A DNA stretch of 64,000 nucleotides from a bacterium (GTDB taxonomy: Bacteria; Verrucomicrobiota; Kiritimatiellia; CAIKKV01; CAITUY01). Positions within the stretch are counted from its first letter, which is position 1. Each line of letters starts with the position of its first letter. The DNA is taken from contig JBAXWB010000019.1 of NCBI GenBank assembly GCA_037128595.1, positions 1-64,000 of the forward strand, read 5' to 3'. Shown piece by piece: positions 35,801 to 44,874 of the stretch. The notes beneath the pieces were generated by a model. That model had not been told where the DNA came from. It did not search any database and saw only the letters and a list, made by a program, of their open reading frames with translations. The position numbers and the translations under genes were made by a program.

Positions 35801-37992
35801 TCACCAATGAAATCCTTTCCACCTCGCCCCAGTGGCTGGCGCTGGCCACCCGCGGCACACGCCTCGTGGTGCTCGAGCAGGAATTCCCCCTCCACTATCA
35901 GGCCGTGCCGGCGGATTTCGAAGTCGCCCGCAATATCAAGGGCCGCATCGCCTTCCTGCAGAACCTGGAGCATCCAGTCAGCGCCGGACTTGACCAGCCC
36001 GATTTCTTCACCTGGTCCAAGGACCACATCGTCTACAAGAACCCCTACCGCAAGGCCACGACCGGCACCCGCTCGCTGATCCAGTGCGACACGGAACTGG
36101 GGTGCAGCGCCCTGGCCGAATGCACCACCGGCGAGAGCGTGATGCTGTTCTGCCAGTTGGTGGTCGGCGAGAAACTGGGCTTCGATCCCGTGGCGCAGCG
36201 GCTCTTCGACAACCTGCTCGCCTACGCCGCGGCCTATGCTCCGCAGCGCCGGAGCAGCGCCGTGGCCATCCCACCCGACAGCGTGCGCGGCCAGTTGCTC
36301 TCCGGCTCCGGCCTGGCATTTGCACCGGTTAAAGACACGCTCGCCGAGATAGTCTCTGGCAAGCACAACATCGTCATCGCCGATGCCAACGCCAAAAACC
36401 TCAAGGCGCTGGCCGGGTCGGTCGAGCAGGTACGCGCCTTTGCCGAAAAAGGCAACTGGATCTTCCTCTGGGGGCTCACACCCGAAGGACTGGCCGACTT
36501 CAACCGCCTTGTCGGGGTCGATCACCTGATTCGCCCATTTGAACTTGAGAAGGTAGCACTCGCCCCGGTCTCCGATCCGCTAACCGCCGGTCTCTCCACC
36601 CGCGATGTGGTCATGGGTTCCGGCCAGGGCGTGGGCGCCAACAAAGGCGACACCTTCGCGGCCGACGACGTGTTCACCTATATCGTGGACACCGACGACG
36701 TGTCCCCCTTCGCCACCTGGCCGGCAGGCGAATACTTCAAGCAGCCCGGCGCCAAACCCCGGAACGACCACTATCCGCGCAATATGGTGAACGGATTCGG
36801 CGTCTCGGATTGGTGGCAGTACAGTTTCTCAATCCTGCTCTTCAAAGGCGAACCAACCTCGTGGACCATCGAGTTGCCACGGAAAGAAACCATCGAGCAG
36901 TTCTCCATCCAGCCCAATGCCAGTTATCACCAGTTGACACAGGTGAACCTGCTCTTTGACGACGACCCGACGCCGGTCTCGCTGAGCTTCAAGGCCGGCA
37001 GTGAGCGCCACGATCTCGCGGTGAACCCGCCACGGGAATGCCGCAAGCTCACGATCGAGCTCGCACAGTGGGAAAAGACCGGCAAACTAGACGTACTCGG
37101 CATCGACAACATCTGGATCAAGGTCAAACGACCGGCGGACTTCTATCAGAAGGTCAAACCGATGCTGAACATCGGTGGACTGGTCCGGTACCCCATTGGC
37201 AAAGGCGGCATAGTGCTCTGCCAGCTCAACATCCCCGAGCGCGAGAAACTGCCGGTGAATGCCGAGAAGAAGAAGAACATCGTCGCCACCATCCTGCGCA
37301 ACCTCGGCGCGATCTATGCCGGCGGGCCGACGGTGGTTGCCGGTGCGGGGCTGGAATATGATCCGATCCCGCTGGAGAACAAGTGCAACCAGTATCTGAC
37401 CTCCGGCCACGGTTGGTTCAACGAGGAGCACAACCTCTCCCACCTGCCAGTCGGCGAACAGGTCTTCGAAGGGGTGCGTTACCAGATCCGTGATTTCAAG
37501 ACCTCGCCCGCACCGGGCTGCATCATGCTGGCCACGAAATATGCCCGCGAGCAGATGCCGGACAAGGTCGAGGGGATCCCAGTCGGCAAGAAGGCAGACG
37601 CCCTGTTCTTCCTGCATACATTCCAGGGCCAGACCGAATGGAATTCACGCGAACGCCCCCAACATCCGGTGCTCTTCAAGTATGTGATCCATTATGCCGA
37701 CGGCCAGACGGCCGAGGTGCCGGTCCTGCAGGGACTGGGCGTCGGCAACTGGTTTGCCAGGGAACCCAAGAGCCTGAGCCAGGCGGCGGTGGTCTGGGCC
37801 GCACCCTTCCCGAACGCGAAGGTCGCCGGCGAGCAGGCGGTTGTCTACCAGTTCCAGTGGAACAACCCGCGACCGGACGTGACCATCCAGTCCATCGATG
37901 TGACCTACGATGCCAAGGATAAAAACGAATTCGGCGGCGCCGCCGTGCTGGCCATTACCGCAGCGCGGGCGCTGCCAGCTCAGGGGAAATAG
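32851..37992 (+). CDS. Giant secreted GH2-like glycoside hydrolase (1713 aa)
   Basis: Signal peptide (ASLLALAILSLIPSRG), a CBM35-like domain (about 35-190: WLEGEEF, then GTYEVWNRIGY, then AGKHTLEIRIL), a GH2 sugar-binding jelly-roll (about 225-360), an Ig-like domain and a TIM barrel (about 515-830). The barrel carries RNHPSIFIWSIEDE near residue 660, where GH2 enzymes have the acid/base Glu, and YILGEGLYW near 756 as nucleophile candidate. More than 800 C-terminal residues follow with beta-galactosidase-trimerisation-like and discoidin-like stretches (SFSILLFKGEPTSWTIELP). The classic NE pair is replaced by IEDE. First gene of the long + strand run. Beta-mannosidase or beta-galactosidase are the likeliest activities. 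Confidence 0.82.
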   Translation: MRRLSTWRHRLASLLALAILSLIPSRGMTVTGAVWLEGEEFTSAGPGLERKEWKCSSLSKEGWASIILSAEEMEKNIPEDGLPLTYDFSVNTAGTYEVWNRIGYTGARAPLRWRIDQGTWQDLSAKAPGQDHMELAMFCDVSWIKMGTSTLTAGKHTLEIRILRCYKTNEGKKQPDRVIYGSDVICISPAPFLPNGKARPGEAWQTEKDQQAAAQIFELPDAIAGQRASVTLSGFWQMARYDELGIQDRTGPVNALPPDTELNWSSIRVPSDRNLARPDQVFAHRFICRTKVNVPADLSGRAFVLELPLYSFSVSVFINGQFCGFESTAFAPSSFDVTKALKPGTVNEIAVVVKDFYYASDTMTPQGFAVPLGAMRDNQRFTFGYDFPVGLKTDAGLLFPPILTACGSAYTTDVFAKPSLRKKELGLEITLRNATDKAAKLSVENAVEPLSGGPAEKVFAAKEVDLAAGQELVLDLHESWTNPKLWWPDDPQQYIVVTTLKQGNKMLDVKRTKFGFREWEWSGRSFKLNGIPWQGWADMTYHNGVPGHATEAQLAEVAATWRRTGQTMIRREPQHMTSWGGMTDQESYDFFDRIGMPTRASGIFIGDFGSFRLVDQIKDAAGKEIHVARKPLFDNWRRQMQPWIRSLRNHPSIFIWSIEDEITFINSRLRGDSKVVEPEIRKGAEMVMALDPTRPAMVDGGDALYDQSLPVNGGHYNETDFRDYPDEAYTYEHLLQIENVRTPWKMREDCPYILGEGLYWRGCAPSAFAGIAGEGAFSGWTEADPGIAKFLRMMCEGYRWSGWCSPQYWGVMPETAEYYKAWKPVVALCRQWNWSFGGGSSVERTLKVINSTRYDDPIDLNWQFVINSKVLQHGQETCKVAPGLGQELTITLQMPKVSNRTAGQFILACSRKGQEIWRDEKLLWILPSDAGAKPKLKAGQLWVWDPVGTVKARLKARGIDFNETDGLAKVPASAKVLIVGKDAITNEILSTSPQWLALATRGTRLVVLEQEFPLHYQAVPADFEVARNIKGRIAFLQNLEHPVSAGLDQPDFFTWSKDHIVYKNPYRKATTGTRSLIQCDTELGCSALAECTTGESVMLFCQLVVGEKLGFDPVAQRLFDNLLAYAAAYAPQRRSSAVAIPPDSVRGQLLSGSGLAFAPVKDTLAEIVSGKHNIVIADANAKNLKALAGSVEQVRAFAEKGNWIFLWGLTPEGLADFNRLVGVDHLIRPFELEKVALAPVSDPLTAGLSTRDVVMGSGQGVGANKGDTFAADDVFTYIVDTDDVSPFATWPAGEYFKQPGAKPRNDHYPRNMVNGFGVSDWWQYSFSILLFKGEPTSWTIELPRKETIEQFSIQPNASYHQLTQVNLLFDDDPTPVSLSFKAGSERHDLAVNPPRECRKLTIELAQWEKTGKLDVLGIDNIWIKVKRPADFYQKVKPMLNIGGLVRYPIGKGGIVLCQLNIPEREKLPVNAEKKKNIVATILRNLGAIYAGGPTVVAGAGLEYDPIPLENKCNQYLTSGHGWFNEEHNLSHLPVGEQVFEGVRYQIRDFKTSPAPGCIMLATKYAREQMPDKVEGIPVGKKADALFFLHTFQGQTEWNSRERPQHPVLFKYVIHYADGQTAEVPVLQGLGVGNWFAREPKSLSQAAVVWAAPFPNAKVAGEQAVVYQFQWNNPRPDVTIQSIDVTYDAKDKNEFGGAAVLAITAARALPAQGK

Positions 37993-38096
37993 CCACGGAT
38001 GCTGACCTGAAACGAACGAGAGACTTTCAGCCAGGTGGAGCGAGGCTTCCCGCCGGGCCAGGAACATCTAATGAAGAAGAAGGAGTAGAAAACACT

Positions 38097-40802
38097 ATGA
38101 AAATGCTAAAGTTGCCGTTTTTGCTGACCTGCCTGATGACGGGATCCGTATTCCTCACGTCTGCCCGTGCGCAGACCGGGATGACTACCAAGGTCGACTA
38201 CACCTGGTGGGAGGCGGAGAACCCCGCGCAAACCACCTTCCCGCTTAGCGCCGTCCACCCGGCCAAAGCCGATGCCGAACAGGTCTCCGGCGGAGACTGG
38301 CTGCTCACGGACAAAGGTGCCGGTGCCACGGCCACATGGGAGGTGCAGGTCACCTCGGGCGGCGAGTACAACTTCTGGGGGCGCATGCATGTCAAGAGCG
38401 GCGCCTTCCAGTGGCGTTGGAATGCGGGCGAATGGCAGTCCGTTCCCAAGGATTTCAAGTACATCGAGTACAAGGAGTTCGTCCCCAACATTCTCAACAT
38501 TCCGCCCTTGGGTTGGGGTTTCTCCTGGGTCTCGCTCGGCAAGGTCCAGCTTCCTGCCGGCAAGAACACCCTGGAGGTAAAGATGTCCCCGGAGGCCGGC
38601 AAGGTGGCCTTCGACTGCTGGCTATTGAACAAGTTCCAGGACATCCCTTTCAGGACGGAGAAACCGGATTTAAAGTTCAACCGGGCCGCGCAAGGGTGGT
38701 TCCCCTTTGAACCGGATCGTGACGACTTCCTCTCCTCGCTCATGGATCTGCGCTCGCTCAACGAGAAGGAAGCTGGCTCACAAGGGCGGATCGTGGCCAA
38801 GGGCGATGACTTCGTTTTTGAGAAGACCGGTAAAAAAGTCCGCTTCTGGGGCGCGACCCTTGGTGACATCAACGGCATGGACAAGGCGGATATCGATTAC
38901 ATGGCGCGGCGGTTTGCCAAAATGGGCATCAATCTGATTCGTCTGCACGCCGGCGGGCCGCTCCAGCAAGACCCCAAGAAATGCGTGGAGAACATGCATT
39001 ACCTGGTGGCCGCATTCAAGAAACAGGGCATCTACTCCGAGTTGAACTGGTGGTGTACGGCGCAGAACGGCAAGCCGCTCTGCTTCTACATCGATGACGT
39101 GATGATGAAGGAGTTCTACCTCAAATGGCCCGAGATGCTGTTGAAGCCCTTGAATCCGTACACGGGCCTGTCGCTGGCCAAGGACCCGGCGGTGATGGCA
39201 GTGGAATTGATCGATGAAGACAGCATCTTCTGGCACACGTTCAAGCCCCGCCAGTCGCTTTGGCCGGAGGCCTGGGATCGGGCGGAGCACGATTTTCATG
39301 CTTGGCTGCAGGCTAAGTACGGCTCCCTGGAGAAAGCGACAGCCGCCTGGGGTCCCGGGCAGTGGCCCAAGGGGGACAACTTCGACAAGCAGCGCGTCGC
39401 CATGTATCCGGGGTATCTGCTGGGCTGCGCCGACTGGGCCTTGGCACAACGCAATCCGCAACGGGCCGCCGACCAGGTGGAGTTCATGACGTACGTCCAG
39501 CGCAAATGGACTGCGGACCTGAAGACCTGGCTCCAGAAGGAACTGGGCTATGACGGCATCGTCATCGGCAGCAACTGGCAGGGTGCGGACACACGCAACC
39601 TGGACCCTCTGGATCAATACGCGAACATGGCAGGTGACGCCACAGCCTGGAACTGCTACTTCGCCGGTCTGTCCACCACGGGATCCCGCGTGACGCCGAA
39701 GGATATCTATACCGACCTGTCGCTGCTGAAGAATCCGCTTCAGGGCGTCATCATGCACAAGCGGGTTGCCGGGCGACCGCATCTCATGACGGAAGGCGAC
39801 TGGTGCCTGCCCAACCGCTTCCGCGCCGAAGAACCCTTCATGGAAGCCTGTTACGGATCACTTCAGGGCATGGGCGGATGGTGTTTGTTTGCTCTCGAGG
39901 GAGACTGGATCAACAAATATGTGCGGCGCTGGCCCATGCAGGTCCCGGTGGTGATGGGCCAGCACCCCGCCGCCGCGCTCATCTATCGCAACGAATACGT
40001 CAAGGAAGCACCGGTGGTAATTAACGATGCACTGGCGCTCAAAGACCTCTATGCCTTGAAAGGTGCCACCTTTGTCCCTCAGTTCCGCGGATCGGTGGAC
40101 TTCAATGCCAAGGCCGAGGCCGCATCAGGGAAAACGGTTGCGTCCGCCGAGACGGATCCGGTCAAGATCGAACTGGCCCAGGCTGACGGACTGGCCTACT
40201 ACGTGGGGCGGGTTCAGCGGACGATCGCTGAAAATCCCGGTGCTTCCTACATCCTGCCTGATCTGAACAAGCATATCGACCGGAAGGCGCAGGTGGTGCG
40301 CAGCGTGACCGGTGAAATGATGCTCGATTACGGTAAAGGGCTTTGTACCGTCAATGCCCCCTGTGCGCAGGGGGCCACCGGATTCCTGCAAGCCGCCGGA
40401 ACCCTCGCGCTGGCAGATGTCAGCATCGCCATGCAGAACGAATATGGCACGGTGTTGGTGGTCTCCCTCGACGGCAAGCCGCTGAAAAGCTCCGCCAAAA
40501 TCCTTGTCCAGGTCATGACCGAGGAGCAACAGTACGGCTACACGACCGCGCCTATTAAGCATGCGTTTGCAAAGGGCCAACCTGAGATCGACTGCCTGCA
40601 GGTCGTCTCCAACGGTGTGCCGCCCATCTGCGTACGCAACTTCAGCGGCAGCATCACCCTCATGCGCGCCGACGCCGGCAAGTTCAAGGTCGCAGCCCTG
40701 GACATCAATGGCCACAAGACCAGGGATCTGCCCACCGGATCCGGCGACACACTCACGATTGAACTGTTGCCAAATTGCCTTTATTATGTGATTCAAAAAT
40801 AA
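38097..40802 (+). CDS. Secreted clan GH-A (GH5/42-like) glycoside hydrolase with CBM35-like domain
   Basis: A 901-aa protein with signal peptide (LLTCLMTGSVFLTSARA). It has an N-terminal carbohydrate-binding domain (about 35-180: WWEAENPAQTTFPL, then GEYNFWGRMHV, then LPAGKNTLEVKM) similar in kind to that of the GH2-like protein. A TIM-barrel follows (about 240-640: VRFWGATLG, then MGINLIRLHA, then VMAVELIDEDSIFW as acid/base candidate, then RPHLMTEGDW with the likely nucleophile Glu), and then beta-domains. I cannot name the family exactly. AAGAAGGAG lies before the start. It is co-directional with the GH2-like gene, 104 bp downstream. Confidence 0.8.
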   Translation: MKMLKLPFLLTCLMTGSVFLTSARAQTGMTTKVDYTWWEAENPAQTTFPLSAVHPAKADAEQVSGGDWLLTDKGAGATATWEVQVTSGGEYNFWGRMHVKSGAFQWRWNAGEWQSVPKDFKYIEYKEFVPNILNIPPLGWGFSWVSLGKVQLPAGKNTLEVKMSPEAGKVAFDCWLLNKFQDIPFRTEKPDLKFNRAAQGWFPFEPDRDDFLSSLMDLRSLNEKEAGSQGRIVAKGDDFVFEKTGKKVRFWGATLGDINGMDKADIDYMARRFAKMGINLIRLHAGGPLQQDPKKCVENMHYLVAAFKKQGIYSELNWWCTAQNGKPLCFYIDDVMMKEFYLKWPEMLLKPLNPYTGLSLAKDPAVMAVELIDEDSIFWHTFKPRQSLWPEAWDRAEHDFHAWLQAKYGSLEKATAAWGPGQWPKGDNFDKQRVAMYPGYLLGCADWALAQRNPQRAADQVEFMTYVQRKWTADLKTWLQKELGYDGIVIGSNWQGADTRNLDPLDQYANMAGDATAWNCYFAGLSTTGSRVTPKDIYTDLSLLKNPLQGVIMHKRVAGRPHLMTEGDWCLPNRFRAEEPFMEACYGSLQGMGGWCLFALEGDWINKYVRRWPMQVPVVMGQHPAAALIYRNEYVKEAPVVINDALALKDLYALKGATFVPQFRGSVDFNAKAEAASGKTVASAETDPVKIELAQADGLAYYVGRVQRTIAENPGASYILPDLNKHIDRKAQVVRSVTGEMMLDYGKGLCTVNAPCAQGATGFLQAAGTLALADVSIAMQNEYGTVLVVSLDGKPLKSSAKILVQVMTEEQQYGYTTAPIKHAFAKGQPEIDCLQVVSNGVPPICVRNFSGSITLMRADAGKFKVAALDINGHKTRDLPTGSGDTLTIELLPNCLYYVIQK

Positions 40803-40809
40803 GGAACGT

Positions 40810-40824
40810 GTGTTTAATAAACAC
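40810..40824 (+). promoter_or_regulatory. Perfect palindrome between Shine-Dalgarno and start of the GH28 gene
   Basis: GTGTTTA-A-TAAACAC, 7-bp arms around one base. It fills the space between AAGGAA (40801-40806) and ATG 40826. It is either an operator or an RNA hairpin that changes the effective spacing of the ribosome binding site. Confidence 0.5.
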
Positions 40825-40825
40825 C

Positions 40826-42187
40826 ATGAGCATCTATCTCGCAACCGAACACGGCGTCATTGGAGATGACCGCACTTGCAACACCAAAGTCTTCCAAACT
40901 TTGATTGACCGGATCGTGGCGGCCGGTGGCGGCACCATCCTGCTTCCCCGCGGGTCCTACCGTAGCGGGACCTTACGCCTGGGCAGCGGGCTTACCCTGT
41001 GCCTGATGGATGGCGCGGTGCTGCGCGGCACCGGCCGACTGGCCGACTACCAGATAGACGGGAAGCTCGCGGGGCTGCTCTACGCCCGCGAGGCGAACGA
41101 CCTGCGGATCGAGGGGCCGGGGCTGATCGACGGCGCCGGCGAAGCTTTCTTCGACCCAGCCCGGCCCCATGATTTCATCGACTACGACCTGAGCCGTACG
41201 CGCCAGGGGCACGACTTCATCGACCCAGCCACCCGCTGCGCCAACGGGCCGGTCCATACTTTCGAGCGGCCGGGCAACCTCCTGGTGTTCGCCGCCTGCC
41301 GCAACCTGGTGCTGGCCGACTTTGCGGTGCGAGGTGCAGCCTACTGGACAATCCATCTGGCCGACTGCGAGAACGCGCTGATCCAGCGCCTGCATATCGA
41401 CAACGACCGCTGCCACCCCAACAACGACGGTATCCACCTGACCACCTGCCGACGGACGCGCATCCTCGACTGCGTGATCTCGACCGGCGACGACGCCATC
41501 GCGGTTACCGGCTTCCGCAGCATGCCACTGGAACCTAACATCAACCTGGGTCTGGAGGATCGCGACGGCGTTGGCGAGGACATCGAGATCGCCCGCTGCC
41601 GCCTCGCCAGCCGCTCAAGCGGAATCCGGATCGGCTATGGCCAAAACGACGTCCGCCGTGTCAGCGTCCACGACGTGTTGATCCACGACTCCAATCGCGG
41701 CATCTGCATCCAGAGCCGCAACCAGGGTGCATTGGCCGACCTCTCCTTCGAGCGGATCCGGATCGGCACCCGCTATGAGAACGGTCCCTGGTGGGGCCAC
41801 GGCGAGACCATCCATATGAGCGCCGCTGATTACGAGAGCGGCATTGCCCCTGGGAAGATCCAGAACGTGAGTTTCCGCGACATCGACGCTGAGGGCGAGG
41901 ACGGCATCCTCCTGTGGGCCGAGCGACCGGGCCTGATCCGCGACGTGCGCCTGGAGCGCGTCAGCATGCGCCTGTGCCCGGGTGCCTTGAGCCTGCGCAT
42001 GGGCGGCAACCGCGACCTCCGCCCAACCCTGAACCCGGCGAGCGCGATCACCGCCGGTCCCCTGGCCCCGCTCGACGCGACCCGCATCGAAGGCCTTGCG
42101 GTAAAAGACTGCCGCTGGAGCGCCCTGCCCGGGATGCCGGTCTTTGCGGACAACCATCCGTATCTGGATGATTCCGGCGAACATTGA
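40826..42187 (+). CDS. GH28-like polygalacturonase-family beta-helix protein
   Basis: A 453-aa right-handed beta-helix protein. GH28 landmarks are the N-terminal GGGTILLPRGSYRSGTL, then GPGLIDGAG, then HPNNDGIHLTTC (Asn-Asn-Asp block) and STGDDAIAV (Asp pair). Where GH28 enzymes carry GHG there is SSGIRIGYG, and RIK is replaced by ICIQ, so the usual catalytic His and the substrate-binding Arg/Lys are missing. It has no signal peptide. It follows the secreted GH5-like gene by 23 bp, and a GH38 gene follows. The action may be on a non-standard uronide, or a lyase or isomerase use of the fold. Confidence 0.82.
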   Translation: MSIYLATEHGVIGDDRTCNTKVFQTLIDRIVAAGGGTILLPRGSYRSGTLRLGSGLTLCLMDGAVLRGTGRLADYQIDGKLAGLLYAREANDLRIEGPGLIDGAGEAFFDPARPHDFIDYDLSRTRQGHDFIDPATRCANGPVHTFERPGNLLVFAACRNLVLADFAVRGAAYWTIHLADCENALIQRLHIDNDRCHPNNDGIHLTTCRRTRILDCVISTGDDAIAVTGFRSMPLEPNINLGLEDRDGVGEDIEIARCRLASRSSGIRIGYGQNDVRRVSVHDVLIHDSNRGICIQSRNQGALADLSFERIRIGTRYENGPWWGHGETIHMSAADYESGIAPGKIQNVSFRDIDAEGEDGILLWAERPGLIRDVRLERVSMRLCPGALSLRMGGNRDLRPTLNPASAITAGPLAPLDATRIEGLAVKDCRWSALPGMPVFADNHPYLDDSGEH

Positions 42188-42230
42188 AAGAGCATTCAAC
42201 AGCAAAAACCACAACTCTTTTTGAAAGATT

Positions 42231-44873
42231 ATGACAAGACCACACCAGCCAACTGTTCATGTCGTTTTCACGACCCACTGGGACCGGGAGTGGGTTCAGA
42301 CGTTTGAGCAGTACCGCTTTCGTCTCGTAAACCTGCTCGACCGGGTCATCGAAATCCTCCGCGCAGAGCCCGAAATCCGCTTTGTCATGGACGGCCAGAC
42401 CATCGTGTTGGAAGACTACCTGGCAGTGCGGCCCGATCAGCGTGCACGCCTCCAACGCCTGTCACGTGCAGGCCGCATCCTCTTCGGGCCGTGGTATGTG
42501 CTGGCCGACCAGTTTCTCGAAGGGCCAGAGGCCACTATCCGCAACCTGCAACTTGGCTTCCGGGATGCGGCGGCCTTCGGCGGTCCCATGATGGAAGGTT
42601 ATGTGCCGGACTCCTTTGGCTCCATCGCCACGCTGCCGCTGCTGCTGAACGGCTTTGGCATTCGCGCGGCGAATTTTGGACGCGGGCGCGCCAACGGCTC
42701 CAACCGCGACCTGCTCTTCCGCTGGCGCTGGCACGATGGCAGCGAAGTTCTGGCGCTGAACCGTGGCTATGCCGGCGCCCTCGGGATCGCCTACCCGGAC
42801 ATCTGGCGCAACCTGGACGATGCGCCCGCCGATCCCGTGGCGGCCACGATTGCCGCTACCAACGTGTTGAAGAGCGAGCAGACGGTCAGCCCCGTGGATT
42901 GCTACTATTTCTCAGTAGGCGTGGATCACATGGAACTGCGCCCTGGCATGTCCCGTATCCTGCAGGCCTTGAACTCGAACCTGCCCGCGCACTTTATTTC
43001 GTCCACTCCGGAGCGCTACGCCGCAGACGCCGCCGCGCGGCTCCGTGAAACCGGCCAAGTGCTGCAGGTCGCCACCGGTGAAATGCGCGGCGAAGCGCCG
43101 GATTGGATGGACCTGAACGGCGTCCTCTCGACCCACGCCGAGATCAAACGCCGCAACCGCGCCTGCGAGATCATGCTGGCTCAGGTGATCGAACCGCTGG
43201 CCGCTGTCTATGAAATAAAACAGAAGCGTCCGGTGCAGCACCATCTGGACCACGCCTGGCGCCTGCTGATCCAAAACCATCCGCACGACTCGATCTGCGC
43301 CTGCAGCCGCGATGCCGTGATCGACGACATCCTGGCGCGCTTCCGGAACGTGGAGGATCTGTCCACCCTCCTGCGCCAGCGCCTGATGCACGAATTGCTG
43401 CCGCATCCGCCGGCCGATACCGAGACCAAGCCTGTGGTGGTGCTGTTCAACCCGGCCGTCGCCCGTGGCGTGAGCCCCTTTCAAGCCGTCGTGCGCGTAC
43501 CGACGCGACTTGCGGACGAACGCTTCGACTTGCTTAACTCAGACCGGAAAAAGATCGGCACAGCACAGCGCCTGGCCATCAAGCAGGCCGACCTGGAATC
43601 CTACTACCAAGTCAACGAAGACCTGCCCAAACTGGTATCCAAGACGCCGGCCACAGGCCGCGCCGACCGCCAATGCTACAGCCTGCTCGAGATTCGCGGC
43701 GTCACAGACTTTGGCCAAGCTGCCGGCTTTCAAACACTTCAGCTCGCGCCATTGACTGCGGCCACACACGCGCACCCGGAATTTGAGGCGCACACAAACC
43801 GGCTACGCAACGACCTCGTCGAACTTTTGTTCGCCACAGACGGTAGCGTCACACTGTGCGAACGCGCCACCGGCCGTCATTGGTCACACCTCGGCTATTA
43901 TCAGAACCTCGCCGACCTCGGCGATACCTACGACTACCAGCCTCTGGCCCCCGACACACCCCTGGAGACGCGCGGAGGCCAAGCTGAAATCGCCGCAGAT
44001 GAGATGGACGATTTCTCTGCAACCGTGCGCGTGACCACCACCCTGCGCATCCCCGTGCGCTCGCAGGCGCAAGGGCGTGCCACGGAAACGGAGACACACC
44101 GGATCATGACCGCCTTCACGCTGTATGCTGGATCACCGGTGGTCCACGTTCGCGTGCAGGTTGTGAACCGGGCGCTGAATCACCGGTTGCGGGTCGGTTT
44201 CCCATGCCACGGTACCCCCCCCGTGGCCGCAGGCGGTCATTTTGCGGTGATGACACGTGCCTGGACCCGACCGAACGACAAGTACCCATCCCGTCCGTTG
44301 CTGGACTTCCTGCACGTGGGCGAAGAAGCCGGGTTGGGAATCCTGGTCCGCGGAATGTACGAATATCAGGCGCTGGGCAACGAAACCGACGGCGAAGTGC
44401 TGCTCACGCTCTTTCGTTCAGTGGAAACCATCGGCCCGGCCGCCGGGTGCAACTATCCGGTCGAGCACGCAAAAAGTCTAGGCATACAAACGGCCGAATT
44501 TGCGCTCACACCGAGCGCATCTCTGCGCGAGACCATGGATCGCGCCAGCGCCTACATCGTGCCAGTGACCGCAGAAGGGTGCCTCAGCGCCGGTTTGGAT
44601 CTGAATCTTCCGAGCAAACTACTGCAGGCGGACGGCGCACCGGTGGTCACCTGTTTCAAGCGCGCCGCCGATGGCAAGGGGCTGATTGTGCGCGCCTTCA
44701 ACCCCGGCGGCGAAAAAGCCTTTCTGCACCTGCGTTGCGGCCTGCGCTGGTCAAAAGCCAGCCGTGTGAATCTTGCGGAAGAACCAGCTGAAGGCGCCAC
44801 ACCCGCGTGCAGCAAAAAAACGATGACGCTGGAATTTCAACCCTACGAAGTGATTACCCTTCGCCTGAAGTAA
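42231..44873 (+). CDS. GH38 alpha-mannosidase
   Basis: An 880-aa protein with the GH38 zinc motif THWDREW (His16, Asp18), the nucleophile Asp127 in VPDSFGS, a later QNHPHDSICACS with the zinc His, and the C-terminal beta-sandwich domains of the family (IFNP-equivalent LFNPAVARG). It is full length and lacks a signal peptide. The THWDREW and PDSFG forms resemble the MngB-like bacterial branch. It should remove alpha-mannosyl residues from imported oligosaccharides. The GH78 gene starts one base after its stop, so coupling is likely. Confidence 0.93.
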   Translation: MTRPHQPTVHVVFTTHWDREWVQTFEQYRFRLVNLLDRVIEILRAEPEIRFVMDGQTIVLEDYLAVRPDQRARLQRLSRAGRILFGPWYVLADQFLEGPEATIRNLQLGFRDAAAFGGPMMEGYVPDSFGSIATLPLLLNGFGIRAANFGRGRANGSNRDLLFRWRWHDGSEVLALNRGYAGALGIAYPDIWRNLDDAPADPVAATIAATNVLKSEQTVSPVDCYYFSVGVDHMELRPGMSRILQALNSNLPAHFISSTPERYAADAAARLRETGQVLQVATGEMRGEAPDWMDLNGVLSTHAEIKRRNRACEIMLAQVIEPLAAVYEIKQKRPVQHHLDHAWRLLIQNHPHDSICACSRDAVIDDILARFRNVEDLSTLLRQRLMHELLPHPPADTETKPVVVLFNPAVARGVSPFQAVVRVPTRLADERFDLLNSDRKKIGTAQRLAIKQADLESYYQVNEDLPKLVSKTPATGRADRQCYSLLEIRGVTDFGQAAGFQTLQLAPLTAATHAHPEFEAHTNRLRNDLVELLFATDGSVTLCERATGRHWSHLGYYQNLADLGDTYDYQPLAPDTPLETRGGQAEIAADEMDDFSATVRVTTTLRIPVRSQAQGRATETETHRIMTAFTLYAGSPVVHVRVQVVNRALNHRLRVGFPCHGTPPVAAGGHFAVMTRAWTRPNDKYPSRPLLDFLHVGEEAGLGILVRGMYEYQALGNETDGEVLLTLFRSVETIGPAAGCNYPVEHAKSLGIQTAEFALTPSASLRETMDRASAYIVPVTAEGCLSAGLDLNLPSKLLQADGAPVVTCFKRAADGKGLIVRAFNPGGEKAFLHLRCGLRWSKASRVNLAEEPAEGATPACSKKTMTLEFQPYEVITLRLK

Positions 44874-44874
44874 A

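Noticed and set aside
34789-36525. 578-aa open frame antisense to the GH2-like gene
   Set aside because: It lies wholly inside a gene with clear domains, has no ribosome site or recognisable motif, and results from high GC content.
42183-42227. Possible terminator AAAGAG...CTCTTT after the GH28-like gene
   Set aside because: The stem is 6 bp with a loop of more than 20 nt and no stable GC core; an operon continues across it.
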